A stretch of 64,000 bases of DNA from Granulicella cerasi (GCF_025685575.1 NZ_JAGSYD010000001.1:437852-501851), one strand, 5' to 3'; counted from the stretch's first letter, positions 16,990-26,125 are shown. Numbers and translations: made by a program. The notes: generated from the sequence alone by a model not told the origin.

Positions 16990-17119
16990 CTGCTTGCTCG
17001 TACCCCATCCGGTAACCGCTCAGAAACCCTAATTTTCCTGCGCTCCTCTACAATGTGGAGTAGCGGTTTTGCGTCTCCAGAGCAGTCGTTGAGAGACCCC
17101 GCGAAGAACAGGATTCCCC

Positions 17120-18931
17120 TTGCCCGAGTATCGCAATCCCAACCAGACCGGCGGCGGTTCGCAGGACAACCGCGGGTTCATGGTGATGATGATCGTCATG
17201 ATCGGCCTTATTGCCGGTCTGCAGTTCTGGCGCGCCAAGCACAACCCGCAGACGGCCTCGCCTGCGGACACCGCAGCGACCGCCCCCGCTTCCTCCAGCA
17301 CGCCCAGCCCCGTTGCCAGCGCCATCGCGCCGGGCGCTCCCGTTACCGCGGAGACCGTGCAGGCCGCTGCCGAAACGACCACCGTCGTGCAGAACGAGCT
17401 CTACAAGATCACCTTCTCGAACCGCGGCGGCGAAGTCCGCTCGTGGATTCTGAAGCGCTACCAGGACACCGACGGCCAGCCGCTCGACCTCGTGCATGAC
17501 GGCGCGGCGAAGCTTTACGGCTATCCGCTCTCGCTCTACACCTACGATCCCGCGATCACGAAGGCGCTGGCTTCGGGCCTCTACGTAGCCTCGGCAACCG
17601 GCAACGTTGCGGCCCCCGCCTCGGTGACCTTCAAGTACGCTGCCGGCGATCTGCAGGTGACGAAGACCTTCAGCTTCGGCGCCGACTACGTCGTGCACGC
17701 CGACACGCAGGTGCTGCGCAACGGTTCGCCGATCGCGGCTCCGCTGGCCTGGCCTGCCGGTTTTGGCGATCAGGCGGATGCGCTCGGTTACGCGAACGCG
17801 ACCATCGACACCTCGTCGAAGGGCAAGGACGAGCACATCGCCTTCAAGAAGGTTTCCGGCGGCGCTACGCTCAACGGCCCGTGGGATTACCTCGGCGTGG
17901 CTGACCAGTACTTCAGCGCGGTCTTCCTGCCGGACAACGTCGACGACGCTTCGCTCGTGACGTTCTCGCGCAACATCGACATCAACAAGGTCGTGCGCCA
18001 CAACGGCGTGCCGACCGTCTCGGCGAAGAAGCCGATCGAAGTGCCGGTGATCGGCGCGGCGATGGGTGCGAAGTCCGGCCGCGTGCAGACGCGCATCTTC
18101 GTAGGCCCGAAGGACTGGGCTGTGCTGACGGCCGTGCAGTCGACGAGCGGCGAAAAGCTTACCTCGCTGATCGACTTCGGCATGTGGGGACCGATCTCGA
18201 AGGCGCTCTTCCTCGGTATGCGCGCCGTGCACTCGGCGATTGCGCCGGCGAATCCGCAGCCGGGTAATTGGAGCTGGGGCTGGGCAATCGTGGTCTTCAC
18301 GATCCTGATCAACCTGCTCATGCTGCCGCTCCGCATCAAGGGCATGAAGAGCATGCTGAAGATGCAGCGCCTGCAGCCGGAGATCAACGCGATCAAGGCG
18401 CGCCACGGAAACCCCGGCCCGACCGATCCGAAGGCCGCGAAGATGAACGCCGAAGTGATGGCGCTGCAGAAGGAAAACGGCGTCTCGATGTTCGGCGGCT
18501 GCATTCCCACGCTGCTCACCTTGCCGCTGCTCTTCGCGATGTTGACGATGATGCAGCGCGTGGTGGAGCTTCGCCACGCGCACTTCTTCTGGCTGCATGA
18601 TCTGTCGGCGGGCGACCCGTATCACATCCTGCCGATCATCCTGGCGCTCAGCTCGTTCCTCGTGCAGTTTTACACGCCGAGCCCCGGTGTGGACCCGGCG
18701 CAGGCCCGCATGATGGCCTTCACGATGCCGCTGTTCTCGCTCTACATGACTTGGAACTACGCTTCGGGTCTGGCGCTGTACTGGAACATCGGCAACCTGA
18801 TCATGATCCTGCAGCAGCAGGTGACGAACCGAACGTCTCTCGGCAAGGAGATGCGTGCCGTGGCCGAGAAAAATGCAAAGTCGAAGGCGACCGGGAAAAC
18901 AATTCAAGCGAAGCCGCAAACCCGGCGTTAG
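17120..18931 (+). CDS. yidC: Membrane protein insertase YidC
   Basis: The 603-residue insertase places proteins in the inner membrane, alone or with SecYEG. The first transmembrane segment is at about residues 19-37. The large periplasmic P1 domain follows (about 75-340), typical of Gram-negative YidC. The conserved core starts at WSWGWAIVVFTILINLLMLPLRIKGMKSMLKMQRLQPEI, with the cytoplasmic hairpin and four further helices (to about 575) and a basic tail. The start is a TTG at 17120 with AGGA six bases upstream; no ATG fits the family N-terminus. A terminator follows, so khpB probably has its own promoter or depends on read-through. Confidence 0.96.
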   Translation: MPEYRNPNQTGGGSQDNRGFMVMMIVMIGLIAGLQFWRAKHNPQTASPADTAATAPASSSTPSPVASAIAPGAPVTAETVQAAAETTTVVQNELYKITFSNRGGEVRSWILKRYQDTDGQPLDLVHDGAAKLYGYPLSLYTYDPAITKALASGLYVASATGNVAAPASVTFKYAAGDLQVTKTFSFGADYVVHADTQVLRNGSPIAAPLAWPAGFGDQADALGYANATIDTSSKGKDEHIAFKKVSGGATLNGPWDYLGVADQYFSAVFLPDNVDDASLVTFSRNIDINKVVRHNGVPTVSAKKPIEVPVIGAAMGAKSGRVQTRIFVGPKDWAVLTAVQSTSGEKLTSLIDFGMWGPISKALFLGMRAVHSAIAPANPQPGNWSWGWAIVVFTILINLLMLPLRIKGMKSMLKMQRLQPEINAIKARHGNPGPTDPKAAKMNAEVMALQKENGVSMFGGCIPTLLTLPLLFAMLTMMQRVVELRHAHFFWLHDLSAGDPYHILPIILALSSFLVQFYTPSPGVDPAQARMMAFTMPLFSLYMTWNYASGLALYWNIGNLIMILQQQVTNRTSLGKEMRAVAEKNAKSKATGKTIQAKPQTRR

Positions 18932-18973
18932 ACGACACTTAGACGTCGTTCGACGACGATAACCGAAGTAGAT

Positions 18974-19005
18974 AACAAAGGACGGCTACCCCGTCCTTTG
19001 TTTTG
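18974..19005 (+). terminator. Rho-independent terminator after yidC
   Basis: The 12-bp stem AACAAAGGACGG/CCGTCCTTTGTT has a five-base loop and is followed by TTGTG. Confidence 0.8.
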
Positions 19006-19075
19006 TGCGTCATAATCAAACGGCAGAACAACACTCGAACGGGGCTTCGATCTGAACGGAGACCAACGGGAGACT

Positions 19076-19714
19076 ATGGACGACCTGCAGCAAGCCGCAA
19101 CCACGATCGCCTCGCTTATGCGTACCTTGACCGGGCCAGGCGGGTTTCGACTCAAGTACCGTATTACCGCTGGCGCTGGCGCAGCCGACCCGGATGGGTT
19201 CGAACGCCGCGATATTTACGTCGAGTGTAAGGGCCCCGATGCAGAACTGATGCTGGAGCGCGACGGCGAACTGCTGCGCGCTCTTGAGCACGTGGCCGCA
19301 AAGGCCCTGCGTCTCGAAGCCGAGGACCATGACCGCATCAGCTTCGATGCCGACGGCTTTAAAGCCGAGCGCGCTTCCTCGCTGCGCCGCATGGCCGAGG
19401 ACGGCATCGCTCGCGTGAAGGAGACGGAGAAGCCTTACCACTTCCCGCCCATGAACTCGCGTGAACGCCGTATGTTGCACATGTTCCTGAAGGAATCTGA
19501 CCTGCAGACGGCGAGCTCGGGCGAAGGCGCACGCCGCTTCGTGGTGCTCTACCCGGCAGGCGCCGCTGTTCCGCGCGAGGATGATCGCCGCGGTGGTGGC
19601 GGTTTCCGGGATCGTCGCGCGGGAGGCGGTGGTCGCGGTGGCGATCGCGGCCGTGGTGGTGATCGCGGACGCGGTGGTGATCGTCGCGGCGGCGGTGGAC
19701 GCGGACGGCGCTAG
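19076..19714 (+). CDS. khpB: KhpB/Jag RNA-binding protein with RGG tail
   Basis: The 212-residue protein has a KH-like region (about residues 25-115) and an R3H domain with the diagnostic R-x3-H (Arg131, His135) in SRERRMLHMFLKE. Such proteins bind small RNAs and affect cell-wall synthesis and cell length, and usually sit next to yidC as here. The N-terminal Jag-N domain found in Firmicutes is absent. Residues 170-212 form a low-complexity Arg/Gly/Asp tail built from RGGDRGRGGD-type repeats, reminiscent of eukaryotic RGG boxes. A perfect palindromic terminator follows. Confidence 0.88.
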   Translation: MDDLQQAATTIASLMRTLTGPGGFRLKYRITAGAGAADPDGFERRDIYVECKGPDAELMLERDGELLRALEHVAAKALRLEAEDHDRISFDADGFKAERASSLRRMAEDGIARVKETEKPYHFPPMNSRERRMLHMFLKESDLQTASSGEGARRFVVLYPAGAAVPREDDRRGGGGFRDRRAGGGGRGGDRGRGGDRGRGGDRRGGGGRGRR

Positions 19715-19742
19715 GATTTTGCGACAGGCATACATAATGGAG

Positions 19743-19779
19743 GAGGCACTCGATCGAGTGCCTCTTTCTACGTTTTGGG
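19743..19779 (+). terminator. Terminator after khpB
   Basis: A perfect palindrome of 22 bases (half-site GAGGCACTCGA, 19743-19764) is followed by TTTCTACGTTTT. Confidence 0.8.
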
Positions 19780-19856
19780 GGGATTTTCGAGTCTGTGTCC
19801 TGGTGGGTGAAGGCCTCCCGGGTGGGGTTGCTGATCGAGGGTGTTCTCTTGGGGGA

Positions 19857-19900
19857 GATCCTGCGAACCCAGGTCTCAAAATCGAGACCTGGGGCACCCG
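19857..19900. repeat. Family A half unit
   Basis: GATCCTGCGAAC precedes the stem CCAGGTCTC/GAGACCTGG, closed by GGGGCACCCG at 19900. Confidence 0.85.
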
Positions 19901-19960
19901 TCCGTTCTCGCGCCAACCCCGCTGTGCCTTCCCGACGCTATGCTTTGTCCCGATCCCCCT

Positions 19961-20009
19961 TGAGCCCTGAGCCCTGAGCCCTGAGCCCTAAGCCCTGGAC
20001 CCTGGGCCC
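19961..20009. repeat. Heptamer array, seven copies
   Basis: Four copies of TGAGCCC are followed by TAAGCCC, TGGACCC and TGGGCCC in strict 7-bp register, 60 bases before the next gene. The 355-base gap between khpB and the next gene otherwise holds only the terminator and a family A half unit. Confidence 0.9.
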
Positions 20010-20069
20010 TGCCCTCGTCCTCTCGCTTTTCGCCGTTTCCACCGGGGGATGCGCTAGCCTAGCTCTGCC

Positions 20070-20924
20070 ATGTCCTTCGGTCTTTCTTCGCATCTGGTCC
20101 TGCCGCAGCGACTTACGCCTGCGCTGATGAACACGCTGGCCTCGTCGGGCGCGCGCCAGATCGAGATCTTCGCCGCGCGTCATCACTTCGACTACACGGA
20201 CCGCCACGCGGTGCGCGAGATGGCGAACTGGTTCGGCTCCAACGACATGGCCGCGTCGCTGCACATGCCGCTCTTTTCGCCGGAGGACGGCGGCGACTGG
20301 AGTCGTCACACCGCGCCGACGCTGAACCTCATCAGCACGAACAAGGGCGACCGCATTCTTGCGATGGACGAGACGAAGCGCGCGCTTGAAGCCGCGGAGC
20401 AGGTGCCGTTCACCGCTGCGGTGATCCACCTCGGCCTGGGCGATGAGCAGTGGAGCACGCGCGCCATCGACGACTCCCTCACGGCGATCGAACACCTGAA
20501 GGCGTTTGCCGGCCCTCTCGGCGTGCAGTTGCTGCTGGAGAATTTGAACAACGCGGTCGCCACGCCGGAACACCTGGTCGAGATCGTGAAGATCGGCCAC
20601 TTCGACTCTGTCGGCTTCTGCCTGGATCTGGGCCACGCGCACCTGCAGGGCATGGACCACGAGAGCGGCAAGAGCGCGATTGCCAAGGCGTTTGCGACCT
20701 TCGGCGACCGCCTGCGCGAGCTGCATGTACACGACAACAAGGGCATGCGCGACGAACATCTGTGGCCGGGCGAGGGTTCCATCGATTGGGCGGAAGTGTC
20801 GATGCTGACGAAGGCCGCCACGCCGCCGCTGGTGAGCGTGCTGGAGCTGTCGCACGAGTTCGGCTTCGACGCCGACGCGGCGGTGAAGCAGGTCCGCGCT
20901 GCGATCGATCGCCTCAGCGAGTAG
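20070..20924 (+). CDS. Sugar phosphate isomerase/epimerase-like TIM-barrel protein
   Basis: The 284-residue protein matches the xylose isomerase-like/AP endonuclease 2 TIM-barrel superfamily. Metal-binding elements appear in order: AAVIHLGLGDE, LLLENLNN (Glu ligand), GFCLDLGHAHLQG (Asp and His), ELHVHDNKGMRDEHLWPGEGSIDW (His, and a product-binding loop), and SVLELS. Members isomerise sugars or inositol derivatives, or act as endonuclease IV; the actual substrate is unknown. No signal peptide. The gene is isolated between repeats. Confidence 0.8.
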   Translation: MSFGLSSHLVLPQRLTPALMNTLASSGARQIEIFAARHHFDYTDRHAVREMANWFGSNDMAASLHMPLFSPEDGGDWSRHTAPTLNLISTNKGDRILAMDETKRALEAAEQVPFTAAVIHLGLGDEQWSTRAIDDSLTAIEHLKAFAGPLGVQLLLENLNNAVATPEHLVEIVKIGHFDSVGFCLDLGHAHLQGMDHESGKSAIAKAFATFGDRLRELHVHDNKGMRDEHLWPGEGSIDWAEVSMLTKAATPPLVSVLELSHEFGFDADAAVKQVRAAIDRLSE

Positions 20925-21017
20925 GCCCGTTCTCCTCTGCTACCATCGCGGTAGAAACCCCTTGCTACTTTTGACCCTCTCGAGGGTTTGAGCTTCCTAT
21001 AGGAGAACTGCACGCCG

Positions 21018-21425
21018 ATGTCTCGTTCGCTGTTCGCTGCTCTTGCTGTAGCTGCTGTTACCGGAACCGCGATGTACGCGAGCTTCCACGCGACTCCCGT
21101 TGCCGCACAGGCCAACCCGGCGACGCCGGAGTTCTACACGCAACAGGTGAAGCCGATATTCGTAGCCAACTGCTACAAGTGCCACGCCGGGATGAACCAC
21201 CGTGGCGGGCTTTCGATGGATACGAAGGCCGGCCTGATGAAGGGTGGCCATGATGGCTCCGTGCTGACGCCCGGCGATCCAAACTCGCTGCTGGTGAAGC
21301 TGATCCGCCACGAAGGCCCGGCGAATGACCCCATGCCGATGCCGCCCAAGAGCAAGCTGACCGATGCCGAAATCGCCACCGTCACCGCCTGGGTGAAGGC
21401 AGGGGCGATCATGCCGAACGACTAG
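21018..21425 (+). CDS. Periplasmic c-type cytochrome domain protein
   Basis: The 135-residue protein has a signal peptide or membrane anchor (to about residue 31). One haem c site CYKCH (Cys52, Cys55, His56) follows EFYTQQVKPIFVANC. The pattern GGLSMDTKAGLMKGGHDGSVLTPGDPNSLLVKLIRHE...MPMPPKSKLTDAEIATVTAWVKAGA is the planctomycete-type/PSCyt1-like cytochrome module that usually precedes PSD1 domains. A methionine in MPMPP is the likely sixth ligand. It probably carries electrons in the periplasm; no partner gene is adjacent. Confidence 0.85.
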   Translation: MSRSLFAALAVAAVTGTAMYASFHATPVAAQANPATPEFYTQQVKPIFVANCYKCHAGMNHRGGLSMDTKAGLMKGGHDGSVLTPGDPNSLLVKLIRHEGPANDPMPMPPKSKLTDAEIATVTAWVKAGAIMPND

Positions 21426-21452
21426 GGACAGGGGATAGGGTGTAGGGTTTAG
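21423..21452. repeat. Degenerate 7-bp-period array
   Basis: AGGG recurs every seven bases (TAGGGAC, AGGGGAT, AGGGTGT, AGGGTTT) directly at the cytochrome stop codon. The rest of the 387-base gap to the next gene holds one family A half unit and no recognisable gene. Confidence 0.65.
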
Positions 21453-21554
21453 GCGCGAGGCGAGGCACATATCGCCGCGAACCTGGAGACCTGTGTCTGC
21501 GCAGTAGCGGCGAGAATGTTTACGCTCTCTGAGCGCTTGATGCATCCTGAGGCG

Positions 21555-21598
21555 TCCTGCGAACCCACATCTGCAAAAGCGCAGATGTGGGGCACCCG
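21555..21598. repeat. Family A half unit with a diverged stem
   Basis: GGCGTCCTGCGAAC precedes the stem CCACATCTGC/GCAGATGTGG, closed by GGGGCACCCG. Both arms differ from other copies yet pair perfectly. A further orphan GTGGGGCACCCGGG lies at about 21616-21629. Confidence 0.8.
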
Positions 21599-21812
21599 GT
21601 TTGCAGCGTTGCATGTGGGGCACCCGGGTTGTCGCGTTGGATGGGGACGCGGGTTGTAGCGTGCTGGCGTCGTGTTTTGTTTGCCCTCCTTAAAACCTTC
21701 TCACCCTGTGGTGCCGATCACGGCACGAATCTTGCTCGCCACTACCGCAGGCGCTGCAGGAGCAGTAGCCTGAAAGGGCTCTGGCGGTGCTCTGCGGCCG
21801 CTTCCAAAACTT

Positions 21813-23450
21813 ATGCATCTCTCAAAGCGAGCCGTCTTCGGCGCTTCGCGCGTAGGCCAACCGGTCAACGCCGTCGCCCTTCTTGCGCTTCTGCTGGTGG
21901 GTATGCTCGGGCCCCAGGCCGCTATGGCCATGACGCGCGCGAGTCGTGCACACACTCGCGCCGTCGCGCAGGACCAGGAGCCGACCCCGTCGCGCGCCCA
22001 CGGCGGCAAGAAGTCCAGCGCCAAGAGCAAGTCCTCTTCCTCTGACAAGAAAAACGCGAAGGCTGTGGACACGAAGAAGTCCACGAAGTCCAAGCGCAAC
22101 CGCCACGACGATGATGTCGAACCGGTGGAGATGAAGCGCGCGCGCGGCAGCAAGTCTGCGGCGAAGAACGCTCGCGAGCTCGCCAAGGCGGAACCGAAGG
22201 ACTCCCTGCGTGGCAGCAGGAGCAAGCGCGGCAACGCGATGGAGCTCGCCGCGAAGGAAGGCCATACGCCGCTTGGTGAAGAGCGCGTCGTAACCCACCG
22301 GCAAGTGCGCAAGGCCGCTCCCGCGCCTGTAGAAGTCGCCGACAATGACCCTGTACCCGCGCCGAAGACCGTCTGGAACAACGCGCCGAAGAAGCTGACC
22401 ACGGACGACTTCGTTCGAGCCACGGGCCGCGCCACCACCGAGAACACCGCCTTCGCTTCGGGCGAGTCGCATCCGGATGAGATGGACGACACGCAGCCGA
22501 CGAACACGCAGCAGAGCATCGTCATCAAGCAGCCCGCACCGAAGACAGTGAAGGCAGCCGTGACGGCCCCGACGCCCGCCAGCGCGCCGACGCTCGCAGC
22601 GGCGAACCGCGTCGATGGTTTTGGCGCAGAAGGCGCTCCGGTGCCGACGCACCGCACGCTGGCGCGCACCATGGCCGCGCACAAGAACGATCCGCTGTTG
22701 AAGGCCACGCCGCCCCCCGCGCCAACGCCTGCTCCCACGGTGGAAGAGACGGCGGAGATCACCGACGAGGTGGTGAAGCCGCAGGTGATGCCCGCGCTGT
22801 ACTCGCGCGGCGGCCGCTTGATCATGCCGGCGGCGCTCAAAGGCTCGCGTGAGATTCTCGTGCACCAGAACCAGATGGCTGACGCCGCTGGGCTGGATCG
22901 TCTGCGCAACGAAGATGATCTGCAGGACTCCATCGAGGCTCACCGCCTGGTGCGTCTGCCGGAGACCGAGTATCTGCACGTCAACGGTGATCTGCCGGTG
23001 AACCGCCGCTACGCTCGTCCGTGGACGGTGCGCTTTGCGAGCGATATGGCCAAGGCCTATGAGTCGCGCTTCGGCGTGGCCTTGCAGGTGAACTCGGCCG
23101 TGCGCACGATCAGCTACCAGCTTCGCCTGCAGCGCACGAATGGTAATGCCGCTGCGGTGGAAGGCGATACCGCTTCGCCGCACCTTACCGGTCAGGCCAT
23201 CGACTTCGGCAAGCGCGGCATGAGCAACGCTCAGCTGGCGTGGATGCGCGCCTACCTGCTGCCGTTGATGCAGGCGGGCAAGATCGACGTCGAGGAAGAG
23301 TTCCAGCAGGCTTGCTTCCACATCAGCGTGTACCGCTCGTATGGTGGCGGCTCGCCGAAGAAGAAGGCCACGTCGCCGCGCATCGAAACCGCTGCAGTTC
23401 GTCGTGCCGCGCGGGATCAGGCTGACAACGCGGCCGATGATGCCCAGTAG
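21813..23450 (+). CDS. DUF5715-like putative LAS metallopeptidase, secreted
   Basis: The 545-residue protein begins with a signal peptide (hydrophobic segment about residues 17-40). A long low-complexity region rich in Lys, Ser, Ala and Pro follows (about 45-330). The C-terminal domain carries SPHLTGQAIDFGKRGM (His457, Asp464) and CFHISVY (His503). This is the zinc-site pattern of LAS-type D,D-carboxypeptidases and endopeptidases, preceded by VALQVNSAVRTISYQLRLQRTNGNAA. This suggests a peptidoglycan-trimming role, with the basic linker perhaps contacting the wall. The function is inferred from the motif only. Confidence 0.75.
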   Translation: MHLSKRAVFGASRVGQPVNAVALLALLLVGMLGPQAAMAMTRASRAHTRAVAQDQEPTPSRAHGGKKSSAKSKSSSSDKKNAKAVDTKKSTKSKRNRHDDDVEPVEMKRARGSKSAAKNARELAKAEPKDSLRGSRSKRGNAMELAAKEGHTPLGEERVVTHRQVRKAAPAPVEVADNDPVPAPKTVWNNAPKKLTTDDFVRATGRATTENTAFASGESHPDEMDDTQPTNTQQSIVIKQPAPKTVKAAVTAPTPASAPTLAAANRVDGFGAEGAPVPTHRTLARTMAAHKNDPLLKATPPPAPTPAPTVEETAEITDEVVKPQVMPALYSRGGRLIMPAALKGSREILVHQNQMADAAGLDRLRNEDDLQDSIEAHRLVRLPETEYLHVNGDLPVNRRYARPWTVRFASDMAKAYESRFGVALQVNSAVRTISYQLRLQRTNGNAAAVEGDTASPHLTGQAIDFGKRGMSNAQLAWMRAYLLPLMQAGKIDVEEEFQQACFHISVYRSYGGGSPKKKATSPRIETAAVRRAARDQADNAADDAQ

Positions 23451-23639
23451 ACCGGAAGCGCTGTAAAAGTTGCGTGGAGCAAAACAAGGGACTCGGCCTC
23501 GGCCGGGTCTTTTGCTTGGGCGCGAGGGGTGGCGCTGCCATCGCCGCTTCCTTCGCGGCGGAGCATCGCACACAAGCTGCGCCGCATGTTCCAATAGAAG
23601 AGTCGAAGTTTTAGAAAGCCAGGAAAGACTTACCTACCC

Positions 23640-24740
23640 ATGCCTTTGAATTGCGGAATTGTCGGACTGCCCAACGTGGGCAAGAGCACCATCTTCAACG
23701 CGCTGACCTCGGCCGAAGCGCAGGCGGCGAACTATCCGTTCTGCACGATCGACCCGAACGTCGGCATCGTGCCCGTGCCGGACACGCGCATGGACCGCAT
23801 TGTCAGCATGGTGAAGCCGAACTCGATCGTGCCTACGACGATGGAGTTCGTCGATATTGCGGGCATCGTTGAAGGCGCGTCGAAGGGTGAAGGTCTCGGC
23901 AACCAGTTCCTCTCGCACATCCGCCAGACGGACGCGATTCTGCACGTCGTGCGCTGCTTCGCGGATGACGAGATCATTCACGTTGCCGGTGGTGTGAACC
24001 CGCTGCACGACATCGACGTCATCAACACCGAGCTGCTGCTGGCCGATCTGGAGAGCGTTGAGAAGCGCCTGGTGAAGGCCGAGAAGGCTGCCAAGCCTGC
24101 GAACGCTCCCACCTCTGCCAAGCTCGAGTTCGAGACTGTGAAGAAGCTGCAGGCCGTACTCGCCGAAGGCAAGCCCGCTCGCACCGCCGACCTCACCGAT
24201 GACGAAAAACTGATCGCACGCGACCTCTTCCTCATCACCATGAAGCCGATGCTCTATGTTGCGAACGTGGACGAAGGCAGCATCGCAGACGGCAACGAGT
24301 TCACCAAGCTTGTAGACCAGCGCGCGCAGGAAGATGGTTCGCAGGTGGTGCGCATCTGCGGTGCGATGGAGTCGGAGATTTCGCTGCTCGATCCTGCGGA
24401 CCGCAAGGAGTTCCTCGACGCCGCTGGCCTTGAAGAGCCGGGCCTGAATCGGCTGATCCACGCGGCCTACAAGCTGCTGGGGCTGATCACCTACTTCACC
24501 GCTGGCGTGCAGGAAGTGCGTGCGTGGACGATTCGTAAGGGTACGAAGGCGCCCGGCGCAGCAGGCGTCATCCACTCGGACTTCGAGCGCGGCTTCATCA
24601 AGGCCGACACCTACAACTGCGAAGATCTTTTCCGCCTGGGCAGCGAAGGTGCTGTGAAAGATGCTGGCCTGCTGAAGAGCGAAGGCAAGGAATACGTGGT
24701 GAAGGACGGCGACGTGATGTTCTTCAAGTTCAACGTGTAA
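23640..24740 (+). CDS. ychF: Redox-regulated ATPase YchF
   Basis: The 366-residue Obg-family P-loop protein has G1 GIVGLPNVGKST, G3 DIAG and a C-terminal TGS-like domain (FTAGVQEVRAWTIRKGTKAPGAAGVIHSDFERGFIKADTY). The G4 position reads NVDE rather than NKxD, which fits the known preference of YchF for ATP over GTP. It is a conserved, ribosome-associated protein linked to oxidative stress responses. AGGAAAG precedes the start. A terminator follows. Confidence 0.95.
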   Translation: MPLNCGIVGLPNVGKSTIFNALTSAEAQAANYPFCTIDPNVGIVPVPDTRMDRIVSMVKPNSIVPTTMEFVDIAGIVEGASKGEGLGNQFLSHIRQTDAILHVVRCFADDEIIHVAGGVNPLHDIDVINTELLLADLESVEKRLVKAEKAAKPANAPTSAKLEFETVKKLQAVLAEGKPARTADLTDDEKLIARDLFLITMKPMLYVANVDEGSIADGNEFTKLVDQRAQEDGSQVVRICGAMESEISLLDPADRKEFLDAAGLEEPGLNRLIHAAYKLLGLITYFTAGVQEVRAWTIRKGTKAPGAAGVIHSDFERGFIKADTYNCEDLFRLGSEGAVKDAGLLKSEGKEYVVKDGDVMFFKFNV

Positions 24741-24756
24741 GACTTTTGCGCTCAGG

Positions 24757-24792
24757 AAACGAGGCGTCCTTTGGGGCGCCTCGTTTGTTTTG
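24757..24792 (+). terminator. Rho-independent terminator after ychF
   Basis: The stem AAACGAGGCG/CGCCTCGTTT has a loop of about ten bases and is followed by GTTTTG. Confidence 0.85.
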
Positions 24793-24915
24793 ATCACGCT
24801 GAAGGCAGCGGCGTTCTCTGGAAATAATTCTTCGCAAGGCGAGAGACTTCGCTGTGCAAACCGGGTTTGCCTGTGTACAGTTTCATTGCAAGCAAGCCTC
24901 AGGAGCACTTTGCCC

Positions 24916-25998
24916 ATGCGAATCGCCTCGGTCCTCTCGTCCCGTGTTACAGCGGCTGTTGCCGCGTCTTGTGTCCTGCTGCTCGCAGGCTGCTCGAACG
25001 ATAGTCCGCCCGTGGGCGGCAACGGAACCACCGTCACAGGAACGCCGCTCGTCAGTGGTGGCGCGGCCACGGCCTATACGCTGAACTATCCGAGCAACGT
25101 CAATGTGACCCAGCAGGTGAACGTGCCGATCGGTTCTGCGGCGGCGACCGCGCTGTCATTGCCTACGGGTTTTGTGGCCGATGCGATCGCCTTCGATCCG
25201 AACACCGGTGTCGAGTACGTGGCCGGCGCGCTTTATACGACGAGTTCTACGACAGGCGCCACGGTAGTCACGCCAGAGGTGCTGGTCTTCCCCGCGAACT
25301 CGACGAGCTTTGCGACGCCGACCACGACGATTCTGGGTGTGGTGGGTTCTACGACGTACTTCGATGAGCCTTATGCCGCAGCGGTCGACAAGAACGGCCA
25401 GCTCTATGTGCTGAGCGATTACGGCGTGAACGTCTACGCCACGCCTTCGACCGCCACCAGCGCCACCGTGCCTGCGGCGACGATCTACGGCACGAACACT
25501 GGCATCACCAGCCCGGTCGCGCTCACCGTGGACTCTGCGGGAAGCATCTATGTGGCGAACGGCGACACCAGCACAACGGGTTCGGTGCGCATCTTCGCGG
25601 CTGCGTCGAACGGCAACGTAACGCCGCTGCGGACGATCACCTACTCCAGCGGTTCGATCATGGGCGTGGCGGTGGATTCCAGCTTGAACCTGTGGGCGGC
25701 GGAGGAAGCGTTGACGAGCAGTGGAGCCTCCAACGTGCAGCTTGCGTTGTACCCGGCCGGCGCAACCGGCGCGGCAACACCGACGAAGACGATCACGGGG
25801 GCGGCGACCGGGCTCACCTACGCGGGCATGATTGCTACCGACAAGGTCAATAACGTCTACGCGCTGAATTACAACTTCACGCGCGGCACCTTCCAGGTGC
25901 TGGGCTTTGCCCCGAGCGTCAGCGGCAATGTCGCACCGGGCTTCACGACGACAGTCGGTGCGCTGACGAATCCGTCTACGTTCATCACGGTGCGCTAG
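24916..25998 (+). CDS. Lipoprotein with beta-propeller-like repeats, unknown function
   Basis: The 360-residue protein has a lipoprotein signal peptide with lipobox LLAGC (Cys near residue 21), so it is probably anchored to a membrane on the periplasmic side. The rest is rich in Thr, Ser, Ala and Gly, with recurring PVALTVDSAGSIYVAN, GVAVDSSLNLWAAE and MIATDKVNNVYALN segments. These look like the blades of an NHL/SMP-30-type propeller. The start at 24916 is chosen because AGGAG lies ten bases upstream; an open frame extends further back without a signal. Ligand unknown. Confidence 0.75.
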   Translation: MRIASVLSSRVTAAVAASCVLLLAGCSNDSPPVGGNGTTVTGTPLVSGGAATAYTLNYPSNVNVTQQVNVPIGSAAATALSLPTGFVADAIAFDPNTGVEYVAGALYTTSSTTGATVVTPEVLVFPANSTSFATPTTTILGVVGSTTYFDEPYAAAVDKNGQLYVLSDYGVNVYATPSTATSATVPAATIYGTNTGITSPVALTVDSAGSIYVANGDTSTTGSVRIFAAASNGNVTPLRTITYSSGSIMGVAVDSSLNLWAAEEALTSSGASNVQLALYPAGATGAATPTKTITGAATGLTYAGMIATDKVNNVYALNYNFTRGTFQVLGFAPSVSGNVAPGFTTTVGALTNPSTFITVR

Positions 25999-26020
25999 CC
26001 CCGCAGCAGTACGTTGGATG

Positions 26021-26055
26021 ACGCCACGGTGAGAATCTTCGCCGTGGCGTTTTTC
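26021..26055 (+). terminator. Rho-independent terminator after the lipoprotein gene
   Basis: The stem ACGCCACGG/CCGTGGCGT is followed by TTTTC. Confidence 0.85.
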
Positions 26056-26125
26056 GTGGGCGAAACGTAGCTCCGTTGGTTCGCTGTTACACGGTATGCG
26101 TGTCGGCAGCGTAGGCTTAAGCGTG

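Larger units (their letters stand above)
16710..17119. other. Gene-free spacer before yidC with mixed repeats
   Basis: The 410-base spacer contains degenerate family B hairpins (GGGCTTCAGCC near 16809 and ACGACTGAAGTCG near 16843), a family A half unit, a heptamer array and the yidC leader. No coding frame is convincing. Confidence 0.6.

Noticed and set aside
17048..18919. 623-residue minus-strand frame opposite yidC
   Set aside because: Arg/His-rich translation typical of the antisense of a high-GC gene; yidC is certain.
16953..20009. Heptamer arrays considered as telomere-like ends
   Set aside because: CCCTAGA/CCCTGAG resembles some telomere repeats, but the arrays are short, internal and flanked by ordinary genes.
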